Positions 18,023 to 26,728 of a stretch of 49,402 bases of DNA are shown piece by piece. A program made the translations under genes and the position numbers. Within the stretch, counting starts at the first letter, position 1. Each line of letters starts with the position of its first letter. This DNA is from Metabacillus rhizolycopersici. Its GTDB lineage: Bacteria > Bacillota > Bacilli > Bacillales > Bacillaceae. The notes below the pieces were generated by a model. That model ran no database searches and was not told the DNA's origin. It saw only the letters and a program-made list of their open reading frames with translations. The stretch covers positions 1-49,402 of the forward strand of contig NZ_JAIQUM010000043.1 of NCBI RefSeq assembly GCF_020075705.1, in the 5' to 3' direction.

Positions 18023-18244
18023 AAATAATACTCCTCAGTAACGCTATATTTTTTCTGAGTAAACAATTAAGAGTTCTATATTGTAGATTATTCAAAATCA
18101 AATATAAAAGGAATTGATTTTGAATAAAATAGGAGATATGCCCAATCGGATTATTTCTACAAATAGGAACAAAATCCTGTACTGTTGTGGATGACCATAG
18201 ATTTTTGAGGTTAGATTGAATCTATTTTTAGAGGGAGGGAAATC

Positions 18245-19324
18245 ATGAGTAACTATTTAGGGATTTTAATAACTTCTTATTTATATAATAAAACTAGGAA
18301 GCAAATTCCTACTCACGAGTGCTTATCTTTCTATGAAGATGCTTGTAATGAATATGGATTAACTCCTTGTTTTTTCAGAATTAGTGATATTGAAGTTAGA
18401 GATAAGAATATAAAGGCATTAGTAAAGATGGAAAATGGAGAGTATTCACTCAAGAAATTGACTAAACCAACTGTTATTCATAATCGTGGATTAGGTTTTC
18501 AAAAGAAAGATCAAAATAAAATAGAGTTACTCCAAAGAGAGGGAGTCATTATTTTTAATGAATGTACTCGTTATCAGAAGATAGATATTCATAATTTCCT
18601 TATTAAAAATAAAAAAATAAGTCAACATTTACCTGAAACGCATCCAGCAAACACAAATAATTTTTATCATATGTTAAAAAGACATAAAGAGATTTTAATA
18701 AAGCCTAATAATGGCACTCTTGGAAAAGGAATCATAAAACTTACTCAAAAAAATAATGATATGTGGTTGTTGATGAGTATGGGGAAGGAACAATTGTTTT
18801 CAGTTAAAAGAAAATGGCCCAAAGAATTAGAAACCTTCATTTCTAATTCAGCCAACATTATTCAACAAAGAATTTCCCTTGCGACTTACCAGGGAAATCC
18901 TTTTGACATAAGAGTTTCAGTTCAGAAAAATAGATATGGGGAGTGGCAAATTTCAGGAATGGTAGCTAAAGTTGCTAAAAAGGGGATGTTTGTAACAAAC
19001 GTTGCATCAGGGGGGAAATGTTATCTTTTAGAAACAATACTTAACAATGATAGAAGTATCGATGAGAATAAGGTAAAAAAAGATATTGAGAAATTTTCTT
19101 TATTAATTGCAGATCAACTTAGTACAGAACTTCCTACCTTAGCAGATGTTGGACTTGATGTTGGTCTTACTAAAGAAGATTTTCCAATGTTAATAGAATG
19201 TAATGCCAGGGATCAACGTTATTCTTTTAAAGAAGCAGGTTTATACAATGAGTGGAAAGAAACTTATTTCACACCAGTAGGGTATGCTAAATACTTAATG
19301 GAAAAGAAGGATAAAGGAAGCTAG
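18245..19324 (+). CDS. YheC-type ATP-grasp protein
   Basis: This 359-residue protein has the full YheC layout: an N-terminal domain to about residue 115 (YLGILITSYLYNKT at its start), then the ATP-grasp fold with LIKPNNGTLGKGIIKL, PFDIRVSVQKNRYGEW and the metal site LTKEDFPMLIECN. The signature Glu/Asn pair is kept. ATG 18245 follows GGGAGGG. The gene pairs divergently with the short ATP-grasp gene and borders the nonulosonic acid locus, which begins on the other strand at 19431. It is the eighth YheC/YheD-like protein in the window. A role in amide-bond formation at the spore surface is inferred from the family. Confidence 0.85.
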   Translation: MSNYLGILITSYLYNKTRKQIPTHECLSFYEDACNEYGLTPCFFRISDIEVRDKNIKALVKMENGEYSLKKLTKPTVIHNRGLGFQKKDQNKIELLQREGVIIFNECTRYQKIDIHNFLIKNKKISQHLPETHPANTNNFYHMLKRHKEILIKPNNGTLGKGIIKLTQKNNDMWLLMSMGKEQLFSVKRKWPKELETFISNSANIIQQRISLATYQGNPFDIRVSVQKNRYGEWQISGMVAKVAKKGMFVTNVASGGKCYLLETILNNDRSIDENKVKKDIEKFSLLIADQLSTELPTLADVGLDVGLTKEDFPMLIECNARDQRYSFKEAGLYNEWKETYFTPVGYAKYLMEKKDKGS

Positions 19325-19365
19325 CGGCAGAATAGTATAACTTGAAAGGAAAATTGATATAGTGA

Positions 19366-19408
19366 ATAATAAAACCTCTATACAAGGATCTATATGCTTG
19401 TATAGAGG
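19366..19408 (-). terminator. terminator of the nonulosonic acid operon
   Basis: A 12-base perfect stem, CCTCTATACAAG with CTTGTATAGAGG, is followed on the minus strand by TTTTATTATT. It closes the twelve-gene leftward operon. Confidence 0.8.
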
Positions 19409-19430
19409 CAAAGTGAGAAAGTTTTGCTCA

Positions 19431-20078
19431 TTAACCTTTTGAAGAAATAATTTTTGCTGGAACTCCTACAGCAACACTGTCATCAGGAATGTCTGTTATT
19501 ACAACCGCTCCTGCTCCAATTGTACAACGTTTACCTATTTTTATATTAGGGATAACGATTGTTCCAGCTCCTAAGTCGCTCAATTCACCTACTGTCACAT
19601 TGCCTGCTAAATGGCTTCCTGGTCCGATATTAACATGATTCTCAATCCTGCAGTCGTGATCAATGCTTGATGAGGTGTTTATTATACAATTTTCTCCAAT
19701 TTGTGCATCCGAGTTAATAACGGAACCTGCCATAATGGAGGTTGCCTTTCCAATAGTTGAGTTTTTAGATATGACACTACTAGGATGTATAGCAGTGGCG
19801 AGTGATAAATTGTGTAATTGGAGCAATTCAACTTTTTCTTTCCGAATTTTGGGATTCCCAATTGCAACATGCCATGTGGCGATTGTTTGGCTCCATTTCA
19901 AGATATTAGTAAGAGAATCTGGATATAAATTGTATTTATCAAAAGAAGTATGAATGGGAGAAGTAGAAAAAAATGTGAAATCATGAAGTGAATAGACCTC
20001 TTCTAAAATATCTTTAACTACCTTTGCGTGTCCTCCTGCTCCAATTATTCCGATCATAATAGTAAGGCCTCTTCTCAT
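19431..20078 (-). CDS. NeuD/PglD-like sugar acetyltransferase
   Basis: This 215-residue protein has an N-terminal Rossmann-like part (MIGIIGAGGHAKVVKDIL) and a left-handed beta-helix of hexapeptide repeats over about residues 95-210 (for example VNIGPGSHLAGNVTVG). Members transfer acetyl from acetyl-CoA to sugars: NeuD O-acetylates sialic acid, and PglD N-acetylates UDP-4-amino-sugars. With a dehydratase and aminotransferase in the same locus, a PglD/LegH-like step making a 2,4-diacetamido UDP-sugar fits well. The upstream gene's TGA and this ATG overlap as ATGA, pointing to coupled translation. ATG 20057 (MIGIIGAGG) is the alternative start and matches homologues better. It is the last gene of the operon. 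Confidence 0.85.
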   Translation of the reverse strand: MRRGLTIMIGIIGAGGHAKVVKDILEEVYSLHDFTFFSTSPIHTSFDKYNLYPDSLTNILKWSQTIATWHVAIGNPKIRKEKVELLQLHNLSLATAIHPSSVISKNSTIGKATSIMAGSVINSDAQIGENCIINTSSSIDHDCRIENHVNIGPGSHLAGNVTVGELSDLGAGTIVIPNIKIGKRCTIGAGAVVITDIPDDSVAVGVPAKIISSKG

Positions 20079-20770
20079 TTTTTCTCTTTTCCCATTAGAA
20101 ATGAGGCGATTTGAAAATCAAATTCAGTGTCAATATCAATTGACTCATTTGGTGACATCAAATAAGGATAAGTCTTTTCACTATAGAAAGATTTGTTTTT
20201 CTTTAGATAAGATGTTTTTACTGCATAAATGGCGCCATTTAATCGAAAAACATGTTTATTAGTTTCGAAGTGTTTCAAATCCAGTTCTGAAAAAAAAGGA
20301 GTCATTGTTTCTTCATGAGTAAATTCTAACATAGAATTCAAAGTGAATTCCATTGGACAAACACTCAATACAGAGTCTGCATCTTTTTGTTGTAGTAATC
20401 GAAGTGCTTCATCAATATGCCTTTCCGTACGTAAAGGGGAGGTAGGCTGTAATAATACAATAACATCCGGTTCATATCCCTCTTTATTTTTTAATTCCTT
20501 TAATAAATGTAAGCAGGTATCAATTACATTTGAGTGGTCTTGTGCTAATTCGGAAGGTCTAATAAAAGGTACTTCTGCTCCTGCCTTCTTTGAGATAGTA
20601 GCTATTTCTTCATTTTCAGTAGATACTAAAACTCTGTTCACAAGAGGGCATTTTTTTGCAGCCATAATAGTATATTCAATCATAGGTAAACCATTTAATT
20701 TTGTAATATTCTTCTTAGGTAATCTTTTTGACCCACCTCGTGCAGGGATAATTCCAACTACTTCGTTCAT
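20075..20770 (-). CDS. CMP-nonulosonic acid synthetase (NeuA/LegF/PseF-like cytidylyltransferase)
   Basis: This 231-residue enzyme activates an acidic nine-carbon sugar with CTP. The N-terminal nucleotide-binding motif IIPARGGSKRLPKKN (residues 7-21) is classical. The region QPTSPLR (about 103-109) and the SIDIDTEFDFQIA end are also typical. This is one of two such synthetases in the operon (the other at 28431). They differ clearly, so the two may activate different sugars, or one may act on a modified sugar. ATG 20770 is preceded by GGAGGTGAG, and the gene overlaps its upstream neighbour by four bases. Which nonulosonic acid it uses cannot be settled from sequence. Confidence 0.9.
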   Translation of the reverse strand: MNEVVGIIPARGGSKRLPKKNITKLNGLPMIEYTIMAAKKCPLVNRVLVSTENEEIATISKKAGAEVPFIRPSELAQDHSNVIDTCLHLLKELKNKEGYEPDVIVLLQPTSPLRTERHIDEALRLLQQKDADSVLSVCPMEFTLNSMLEFTHEETMTPFFSELDLKHFETNKHVFRLNGAIYAVKTSYLKKNKSFYSEKTYPYLMSPNESIDIDTEFDFQIASFLMGKEKK

Positions 20771-22251
20771 TTACTCACCTCCATTAAAGCACTAACTATG
20801 GTCCTACGGGTTAATACAGATGGTCTCCCCGGCGAATTAATGGTATTCTTTAGGAATTTTTGTGTTTGTGATAAGACAATATTAATAAACTCTGGATCTT
20901 TGGATAATTTTGAAAGTGTAGCCGAAAGGCCATTTTGATCATAAATAACAGGACCAGCTCCAGCTCTTACAAGGTGTGAGTGAAAATTGTTATTTTGAAT
21001 TTCATAATGATAGGGAATTGGAGGTTGTAAAACAATTATCCCTTTTCCTAATAAAGCAGCTTCAATACTAGTTGATGAAGAGACAGTCATGACGATATCA
21101 GTATTATGAAGAATATCATATAAATTATATTCAATCTGAGAAACTATAATGTTTTTTTGATTAACAAATAAACTATTGTAATCATATTTGTCGTGTGGAT
21201 GAGGACGTATAATAAGAGTAAGTGGATCGTTTGGACCTATTGCTTCTTTAATCCAATCGATAATTGTCAAATTTGTACTTTCGATAAATGGCTGTGTAGT
21301 AAATGTTATTATTTTGTGATGGGAAGGAATCGAAAGACTTTTAAGGAAATCCAATTTTGGCATAGGACTAAAGTATTTCTTATACTCAAAATTAATATTT
21401 CCAGTTTCATATATTTTAGAAGCGGGAATCCCTCTTTTTTGTAGCCAAATTTTATAATTTTCTCCCCATGCACAGTGATGTGAAGCTCTTGTAGGGATTA
21501 ATGATCTATCAGAAATCAATACTCGTGGGATATTGAAAAATGGCAGGTTGTACTGTTTAGCTAGGAGAGAAAGTGTTGTCCCAGGGTTTACAATTTCTAC
21601 ATGGTCAACAATTACTTTAATCGGATAATTATTTATAAGTGTTTTTAGAACATTGATGATGCGAATGGCAATCCTAAGGTGTTTAAATAACCAGGTTGTG
21701 AATTCTTGACTTTTGAATAGGGGATGGATTTTAATATTGTTAAGAATCTTTATAGCTGTACTTTCGATATCTTTAAAAGCTATTGCAGAAACCTTTTCAT
21801 TTATAAAGTTTTGTCGATATTGAAAAATCTGCATTTGTTTTGGTAACTCCACATTCTCTAGAGTTCTAAGATCATTATCATTCGTTACCATAAACATTAC
21901 CTCATGTCGAGCGAGTTGTTTAAGTGCAAATGGTGCCATTATTCCAGGCATAAGAATCATTTTACGAATAGGGTCAGCTGAAAGATTTTGTTCTAATCTT
22001 GGATTACGAGATAATGTGTGCTGTGCATCCTTCATCGTTATTAATGAGTGCTTTTTTTTCATACTTGTCACGTATTGTTCATTATTGATATTTTCATTTA
22101 CATGTTCTTGAATATAGGCATGGAAATACCTAATAATAACTAAAGGTAATTCTATATTAAAGTATTTTAGGGATGAGAATGTCTCGAAAAATTCTTTAGT
22201 AAGACTGTATCGAAGAGTATAATGATTATTTAAAATATCTTCACCATACAT
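20767..22251 (-). CDS. GT-B-like polysaccharide transferase (SpsB/capsule type), tandem copy B
   Basis: This protein is about 494 residues. The N-terminal half is helical and family-specific. The C-terminal half has a GT-B glycosyl/glycerophosphotransferase look, with LIIRPHPHDKYDY, then TVSSSTSIEAALLGKG and PGRPS at the end. This pattern is shared with capsule and CDP-glycerol-type transferases and with the spore polysaccharide protein SpsB. It probably transfers the CMP- or CDP-activated sugar to a surface glycan. The neighbouring gene (22363-23835) is a close paralogue over the full length. The reading frame opens at 22272, but that ATG sits inside the ribosome site (GGAAGGAG); ATG 22251 (MYGED) is the better start and matches the paralogue. 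The donor and acceptor are unknown. Confidence 0.8.
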   Translation of the reverse strand: MYGEDILNNHYTLRYSLTKEFFETFSSLKYFNIELPLVIIRYFHAYIQEHVNENINNEQYVTSMKKKHSLITMKDAQHTLSRNPRLEQNLSADPIRKMILMPGIMAPFALKQLARHEVMFMVTNDNDLRTLENVELPKQMQIFQYRQNFINEKVSAIAFKDIESTAIKILNNIKIHPLFKSQEFTTWLFKHLRIAIRIINVLKTLINNYPIKVIVDHVEIVNPGTTLSLLAKQYNLPFFNIPRVLISDRSLIPTRASHHCAWGENYKIWLQKRGIPASKIYETGNINFEYKKYFSPMPKLDFLKSLSIPSHHKIITFTTQPFIESTNLTIIDWIKEAIGPNDPLTLIIRPHPHDKYDYNSLFVNQKNIIVSQIEYNLYDILHNTDIVMTVSSSTSIEAALLGKGIIVLQPPIPYHYEIQNNNFHSHLVRAGAGPVIYDQNGLSATLSKLSKDPEFINIVLSQTQKFLKNTINSPGRPSVLTRRTIVSALMEVSK

Positions 22252-22362
22252 TTTGCTAATATCTCCTTCCATTAAAAAAATAAAATAGTAGAATTTTGAA
22301 CATTCTATAATGTAACTAAAAAATGGTAAGCTTTTTAAAAGAGTTACATTAAGGATACCTTT

Positions 22363-23835
22363 TTATAACTCACTCATAATAATTCTATAAATTAAGACAG
22401 ATGGTCTTCCCGGCGTATTGATGGTACTTTTTAAGAATTTTTGGGCTTGCGATAAAATATTATTAACATAATCAGGTTCATTAATTAATTTGAAAAGTGT
22501 ATTCGAAAGATCATCTTGATTATTAATAACAGGACCTGCTCCGGCTTTTACATAATGAGAATTAAAATTATTATTTTGAATTTCATAATTATAGGGAATT
22601 GGAGGTTGTAATACAAACACACCTTTTCCTAACAAAGCAGCTTCAATACCTGTATTAGAAGAAATAGTCATAACAATATCAGAATTAAAAAGAATGTCAT
22701 ATAAGTTAGTTTCTTCGGATGAAGAAACCATAATGTTTTTTTGGTTAACAAATAGTTTTTTATAATCAATTTTGTCAGTTGGATGAGGTCGTATAATAAG
22801 AGATATCGGATCGGTTGGTGCTAGTGCATTTTTAATCCAACTGACAATAGTTAAATTGGTGCTTTCATCGAATGGTTGGGTAGTAAACGTAATAATTTTA
22901 TGTTGCAATGGGATAGAATGAACATTAAGGAATTTATCTTTTGGCATTGGGTTATAGTATTTCTTAAACTCAAAATTAATATTACCAGTTTCATATATTT
23001 TTGATGAAGGTATACCTCTTTCTTGTAGCCAATTTTTATAATTTTCTCCCCATACACAGTGATGTGAAGCTCTGGTGGGGATAAAAGATCTATCACTAAT
23101 AAAAACTTGTGGAATATTAAAGAATGGTAGATTGAACTTTTTAGCTAGTAGAGAAAGTGTGGTTCCAGGGTTTACAATTTCTACATGGTCAACAATTACT
23201 TTAATTGGATATTTACGTATTACTTTTTCTAGAAGACTAGTGATTCGAATGGCTATTCTAAGATGGTTAATTAACCAATTTTTGAATTGTAGACTTTTAA
23301 AAATGCTATTGATTTGATTATTGGTAAGGATTTTTTCTGCTTCACTTTTGATCTCATTAAAAGCTTGATCAGGGATTTTTTCCTTTTTCAATTCTTGTCG
23401 ATAATCAAAAATTTGCATTTGTTTTGGTATGGTCAAATTCTCTAGAGCCATAAGGTCAGCATCAGTCACGACCATTAACATTACCTTTTGTAGTGAAAGT
23501 TGTTTAATTGCAAATGGTGCAAATCTTGCTGGCATTAGAATCATTTTTCGATGGGGGACTACAGATAAATCCCGTTCTAACCCTGGATTACGAGCTAATG
23601 CCTGTTGAGCATCTTTCATACTAAATAATGAGTGCTTTTTTTTCATTTTTGATACGTATTGTTCATTATTAAGATTTTTATTTACATGTTCACGAATAAA
23701 GATATGAAAATACCTAATAATAACCAAGGGCAATTCAATATTAAGGTATTTTAGTGATGAAAATGTCTCGAAAAATTCTTTTGTTAGACTGTATCGAAGG
23801 GCATAATTATTACTTAACTTTCCTTCTCCATACAT
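22363..23835 (-). CDS. GT-B-like polysaccharide transferase (SpsB/capsule type), tandem copy A
   Basis: This protein is about 490 residues. It is nearly collinear with the next gene and shares long identical blocks, such as KVIVDHVEIVNPGTTLSLLA and TRASHHC. The C-terminal sugar-nucleotide-like region has LIIRPHPTDKIDY and TISSNTGIEAALLGKG. I read it as a GT-B-type transferase acting on a surface polysaccharide. The frame opens at 23874, but GGAAGGAG lies ten bases before ATG 23835 (MYGEG), which is the likely start. The tandem pair suggests two similar linkages, or a heteromeric enzyme. About 110 bases separate it from the next gene, with no terminator seen. Confidence 0.8.
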   Translation of the reverse strand: MYGEGKLSNNYALRYSLTKEFFETFSSLKYLNIELPLVIIRYFHIFIREHVNKNLNNEQYVSKMKKKHSLFSMKDAQQALARNPGLERDLSVVPHRKMILMPARFAPFAIKQLSLQKVMLMVVTDADLMALENLTIPKQMQIFDYRQELKKEKIPDQAFNEIKSEAEKILTNNQINSIFKSLQFKNWLINHLRIAIRITSLLEKVIRKYPIKVIVDHVEIVNPGTTLSLLAKKFNLPFFNIPQVFISDRSFIPTRASHHCVWGENYKNWLQERGIPSSKIYETGNINFEFKKYYNPMPKDKFLNVHSIPLQHKIITFTTQPFDESTNLTIVSWIKNALAPTDPISLIIRPHPTDKIDYKKLFVNQKNIMVSSSEETNLYDILFNSDIVMTISSNTGIEAALLGKGVFVLQPPIPYNYEIQNNNFNSHYVKAGAGPVINNQDDLSNTLFKLINEPDYVNNILSQAQKFLKSTINTPGRPSVLIYRIIMSEL

Positions 23836-23897
23836 ATTGTTATATTCTCCTTCCAATTTACATCGTTCAATCAATCTTCATTAGATAAAAAACTCAA

Positions 23898-24869
23898 TTA
23901 TTCTCTCATCCCTTTGGCTATAAGGTCATACCAAGAGGTCGTTTTTCTATACTGCTCGTCGATTGTTACAAGTCTTTTATCATTATTTGAATTGAAAAAC
24001 GATTTAACTAAGAGAAACAACCCAGGTTTAAATTTATAATCCAAATCATCACTAATTGGTACTTTTTCGATTTCAAAAGAATCTTTACGTTGAATATACA
24101 ATTCTTCCATCGGACGTAGGATTAATCTGGATTCTTCTGTCATTAGCTCTAAGCCCCACCTTCCTGGAGAATTCCAATTTGCATGGTAAGAAAAGAGAAT
24201 ATTTTCTTTTGTAATTCCTGAACCAGTAAATATAGAGGAAGTAGGATGCCAATCTAGAGAACCTGAAGTATGGCAAGTAAGATACTTTGGTTCACCCCCA
24301 AAATAAAAGGCTGTGTCAATGACATGTGTTGAATTTGCAAGTAACCAATTCTTTTTAACTACTGAATTAATATTTGATTTAGAGATAAGGTGGCTTAATT
24401 CTGTAAAGTCAAAGTGGAATGACTGCATTCCTCCTTCATTTTTAATAATTTTTTCTGCTTTAAACGTAGAGGAATAGAACCGTCTGTTATAAGCAACATA
24501 AACTTCAGCATTCACTTTTTCAGACTTTCTAACGATTTTTCCTATTTCATTAGAATCGATGCCACCAGGCTTTTCTATTAAAATCCTTTTGACACCATGT
24601 TCTAATAAAGTAAGAGTGACTGGGCATAATTGTTCTATATTTACTGTAACGATAGCTGACGACGGGAGGGAAGTATTTTCTTTTAGATACTTTTTTAACC
24701 CACCTGTTTCTGCAGGGATATTCATCAGCTCCATGAATTTCTTTGCAGAGGAAAAGCTACGCCCCACACAGATAAATGGTTTATTAAGAGATTTAAGTAC
24801 TTTGGCGTATTCGATTGCCATTCTACCTGCTCCAACGAGTAAAATTTTTTCATTCATGTTATGGGACAA
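23898..24869 (-). CDS. Gfo/Idh/MocA-family oxidoreductase
   Basis: This 323-residue protein has an N-terminal Rossmann fold with GAGRMAIEYAKVL (about residues 13-25) and the family EKP motif (LIEKPGGID, about 97-105). The C-terminal alpha/beta domain carries the substrate site, including NSTHVIDTAFYFGG. Enzymes of this family oxidise or reduce sugar hydroxyls with NAD(P). TTG 24869 is the start, because GGAGGG lies eight bases upstream. It overlaps the upstream gene by 16 bases. Three such genes and two short-chain dehydrogenases in one sugar operon suggest that a rare sugar is re-configured, for example by oxidation, epimerisation or reduction. The exact substrate is unknown. Confidence 0.85.
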   Translation of the reverse strand: MSHNMNEKILLVGAGRMAIEYAKVLKSLNKPFICVGRSFSSAKKFMELMNIPAETGGLKKYLKENTSLPSSAIVTVNIEQLCPVTLTLLEHGVKRILIEKPGGIDSNEIGKIVRKSEKVNAEVYVAYNRRFYSSTFKAEKIIKNEGGMQSFHFDFTELSHLISKSNINSVVKKNWLLANSTHVIDTAFYFGGEPKYLTCHTSGSLDWHPTSSIFTGSGITKENILFSYHANWNSPGRWGLELMTEESRLILRPMEELYIQRKDSFEIEKVPISDDLDYKFKPGLFLLVKSFFNSNNDKRLVTIDEQYRKTTSWYDLIAKGMRE

Positions 24870-25849
24870 AACTCAACCCTCCCAGATCCATGTTTTTCTA
24901 AGTGTGCAGTTAATGTTTGAAGTAAAGGCACATGTAATGCCCATGATTGTGAGAAATTGGGGAGGTCGCAACTTCCACCATCTACGATTTGTTGCACTGC
25001 AATATGGGTAAGTTGACTTTGATAAGGAATATTAAATTCGATCTCTTTCCATTCCCATCCTAAAGAGTCCTCTGAAATCCATGCTTTCCTCTCATTTAGT
25101 TTCAAAATGCAACGCATATGGATGTTGTTAATCTGAATAAGATGAGGGACATTTTTTTCTGGATATGAGGTAATGGTAATTGTACTTCCTAACTTACTTT
25201 TTCCTTGTAAAGTACCAGTAAACTCCAAAAAACCATGGCGTTTGCTATTTGTTGGATATTGATCAAGTAAACTTGAGTCTAAAGAAAAACTAGTATCATT
25301 TGTCAAATAAGAAACAAGATCAAGATGATGTATAGCATTAGAACCTAGGTTCAATTGGGAACCATTTACACGATAATCAATAGGCGATACTATATTTGAA
25401 GAATCATTAATTTTCTTTTTTAACATTTGGAAGAAAGGTACCATTCTTAAGGGACAGTTTACCCATGCTTTTACATTATTTTCTTTGAGAAGTACATTAA
25501 TTTCTGAAAAATGATTTGGATTTTGAAATACAACTTTTTCTAGAATTAGATACCGTATTTTATTATTATTTACTATATCTTCTATAATTTTTTTTCTCAC
25601 ATTAGCTGGAGTAGCTACAATTACAACATCAATTTCATAAGGGAGGGAAGATAGGTTTTGATAATAGTCAACACTTTGAATCTGAGAAGGTTCGTTTATC
25701 TTCTGGTACTCTGTTTTTACTTGAAGTATGGAATCTTTATTAGAATCAACCAAAAATATTTTAACGGGGTGATCTATTAACTTAAGAGCCTGGAAATGTC
25801 GTTTGCCGATCTGCCCCACACCAATAATGGCAATTTTAATTATGTTCAA
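24854..25849 (-). CDS. Gfo/Idh/MocA-family oxidoreductase, diverged active site
   Basis: This 331-residue protein has the NAD(P)-binding motif GVGQIGKRHFQAL (about residues 10-22) and the sugar-binding His pair NAIHHLDLVSYL. The usual EKP motif reads EKV (LILEKVVFQ), a clear deviation: the Lys that normally helps catalysis is kept but the Pro is lost. TTG 25849 follows AAGGAG by ten bases. It overlaps the downstream oxidoreductase gene by 16 bases, so the two are probably co-translated. It may form a working pair or heteromer with its neighbour. Reaction unknown. Confidence 0.85.
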   Translation of the reverse strand: MNIIKIAIIGVGQIGKRHFQALKLIDHPVKIFLVDSNKDSILQVKTEYQKINEPSQIQSVDYYQNLSSLPYEIDVVIVATPANVRKKIIEDIVNNNKIRYLILEKVVFQNPNHFSEINVLLKENNVKAWVNCPLRMVPFFQMLKKKINDSSNIVSPIDYRVNGSQLNLGSNAIHHLDLVSYLTNDTSFSLDSSLLDQYPTNSKRHGFLEFTGTLQGKSKLGSTITITSYPEKNVPHLIQINNIHMRCILKLNERKAWISEDSLGWEWKEIEFNIPYQSQLTHIAVQQIVDGGSCDLPNFSQSWALHVPLLQTLTAHLEKHGSGRVEFCPIT

Positions 25850-25903
25850 CGTTCAACAACTCCTTCATTAAATAGAAAGTTTAAAGTCTGAGGAGGTTAT
25901 TTA

Positions 25904-26728
25904 TTACCAAGTACTTAAACCACCATCAACTACAAAGTTTTGACCAGTTACATAAGTAGAAGCATCTGAGGCTAAGTATATCAAGGCACCAACTAATTCA
26001 TCTGGATTTCCCATACGTCCCAAAGGAGTACGGGAGGCGTAATTTTCCTTGAACTCCTCATTTTGCCCACTTTCTATCCCTCCAGGTGTTAACATATTGA
26101 CTCGAATTCCTTTATCCGCCCAATAAGTAGCAAGGTATTTAGTTAATCCCCAGACTGCTGCTTTTGAAGTAGAATAAACTGCTGGAGTATTAATATGCGT
26201 GCCTAAGTAAAAGGAGTTCTTATAAATTCTTTGATCAGGAGCAATTATTCCATATATCGATGATGTTTGTATGATGGACCCACCATGTTTTTGTTTTACC
26301 ATTTCCTTACCAACGTGTTGAGCAACTAAAAACATTCCATCAATGTTAACAGACATGACTTTTTTCCATTGCTCTAAAGAATACTCCTCAAATGGAGCAA
26401 AATATGCATTCAAATCGTTTGTTTTAGTCGCTGCATTATTGTGTAAAATGTCAATTCTGTTATATTTTTTAAAAGTTTGCTTAACCATATTTTCTACTTG
26501 CTCAGGCGATGAAACATCACAACTTAAACCAAGACAATCCGTTTGAAATTGTTTTGATAATTCTTTAGCATATTTTTGTGTTGAGTGGATATCTAAATCC
26601 ACGACCACTACATTTGCCCCATATTCAGCTAATCCTGCACAAAAGTTTCTCCCTAATATACCCAAAGCACCTGTAACTATTGCTGTCTTTCCAGTTAAGT
26701 TGAATATTTCTTTATATGCGGATTTCAT
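25904..26728 (-). CDS. short-chain dehydrogenase/reductase
   Basis: This 274-residue classical SDR has the cofactor motif TGALGILG (about residues 19-26), an NNAA-type segment (HNNAATK), Ser (IIQTSSIYG) and the catalytic YSTSKAA (Tyr-x-x-x-Lys), ending in TGQNFVVDGG. All catalytic residues are present. The insert around residues 165-185 (KNSFYLGTHINTPAVYS) is longer than in FabG-type enzymes. ATG 26728 is preceded by AAAGG. It resembles the second SDR of the operon (27647) and PtmA-type oxidoreductases found beside CMP-legionaminate synthetase genes in flagellar glycan loci. It overlaps the upstream gene by 17 bases. The sugar substrate is inferred from context only. Confidence 0.88.
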   Translation of the reverse strand: MKSAYKEIFNLTGKTAIVTGALGILGRNFCAGLAEYGANVVVVDLDIHSTQKYAKELSKQFQTDCLGLSCDVSSPEQVENMVKQTFKKYNRIDILHNNAATKTNDLNAYFAPFEEYSLEQWKKVMSVNIDGMFLVAQHVGKEMVKQKHGGSIIQTSSIYGIIAPDQRIYKNSFYLGTHINTPAVYSTSKAAVWGLTKYLATYWADKGIRVNMLTPGGIESGQNEEFKENYASRTPLGRMGNPDELVGALIYLASDASTYVTGQNFVVDGGLSTW

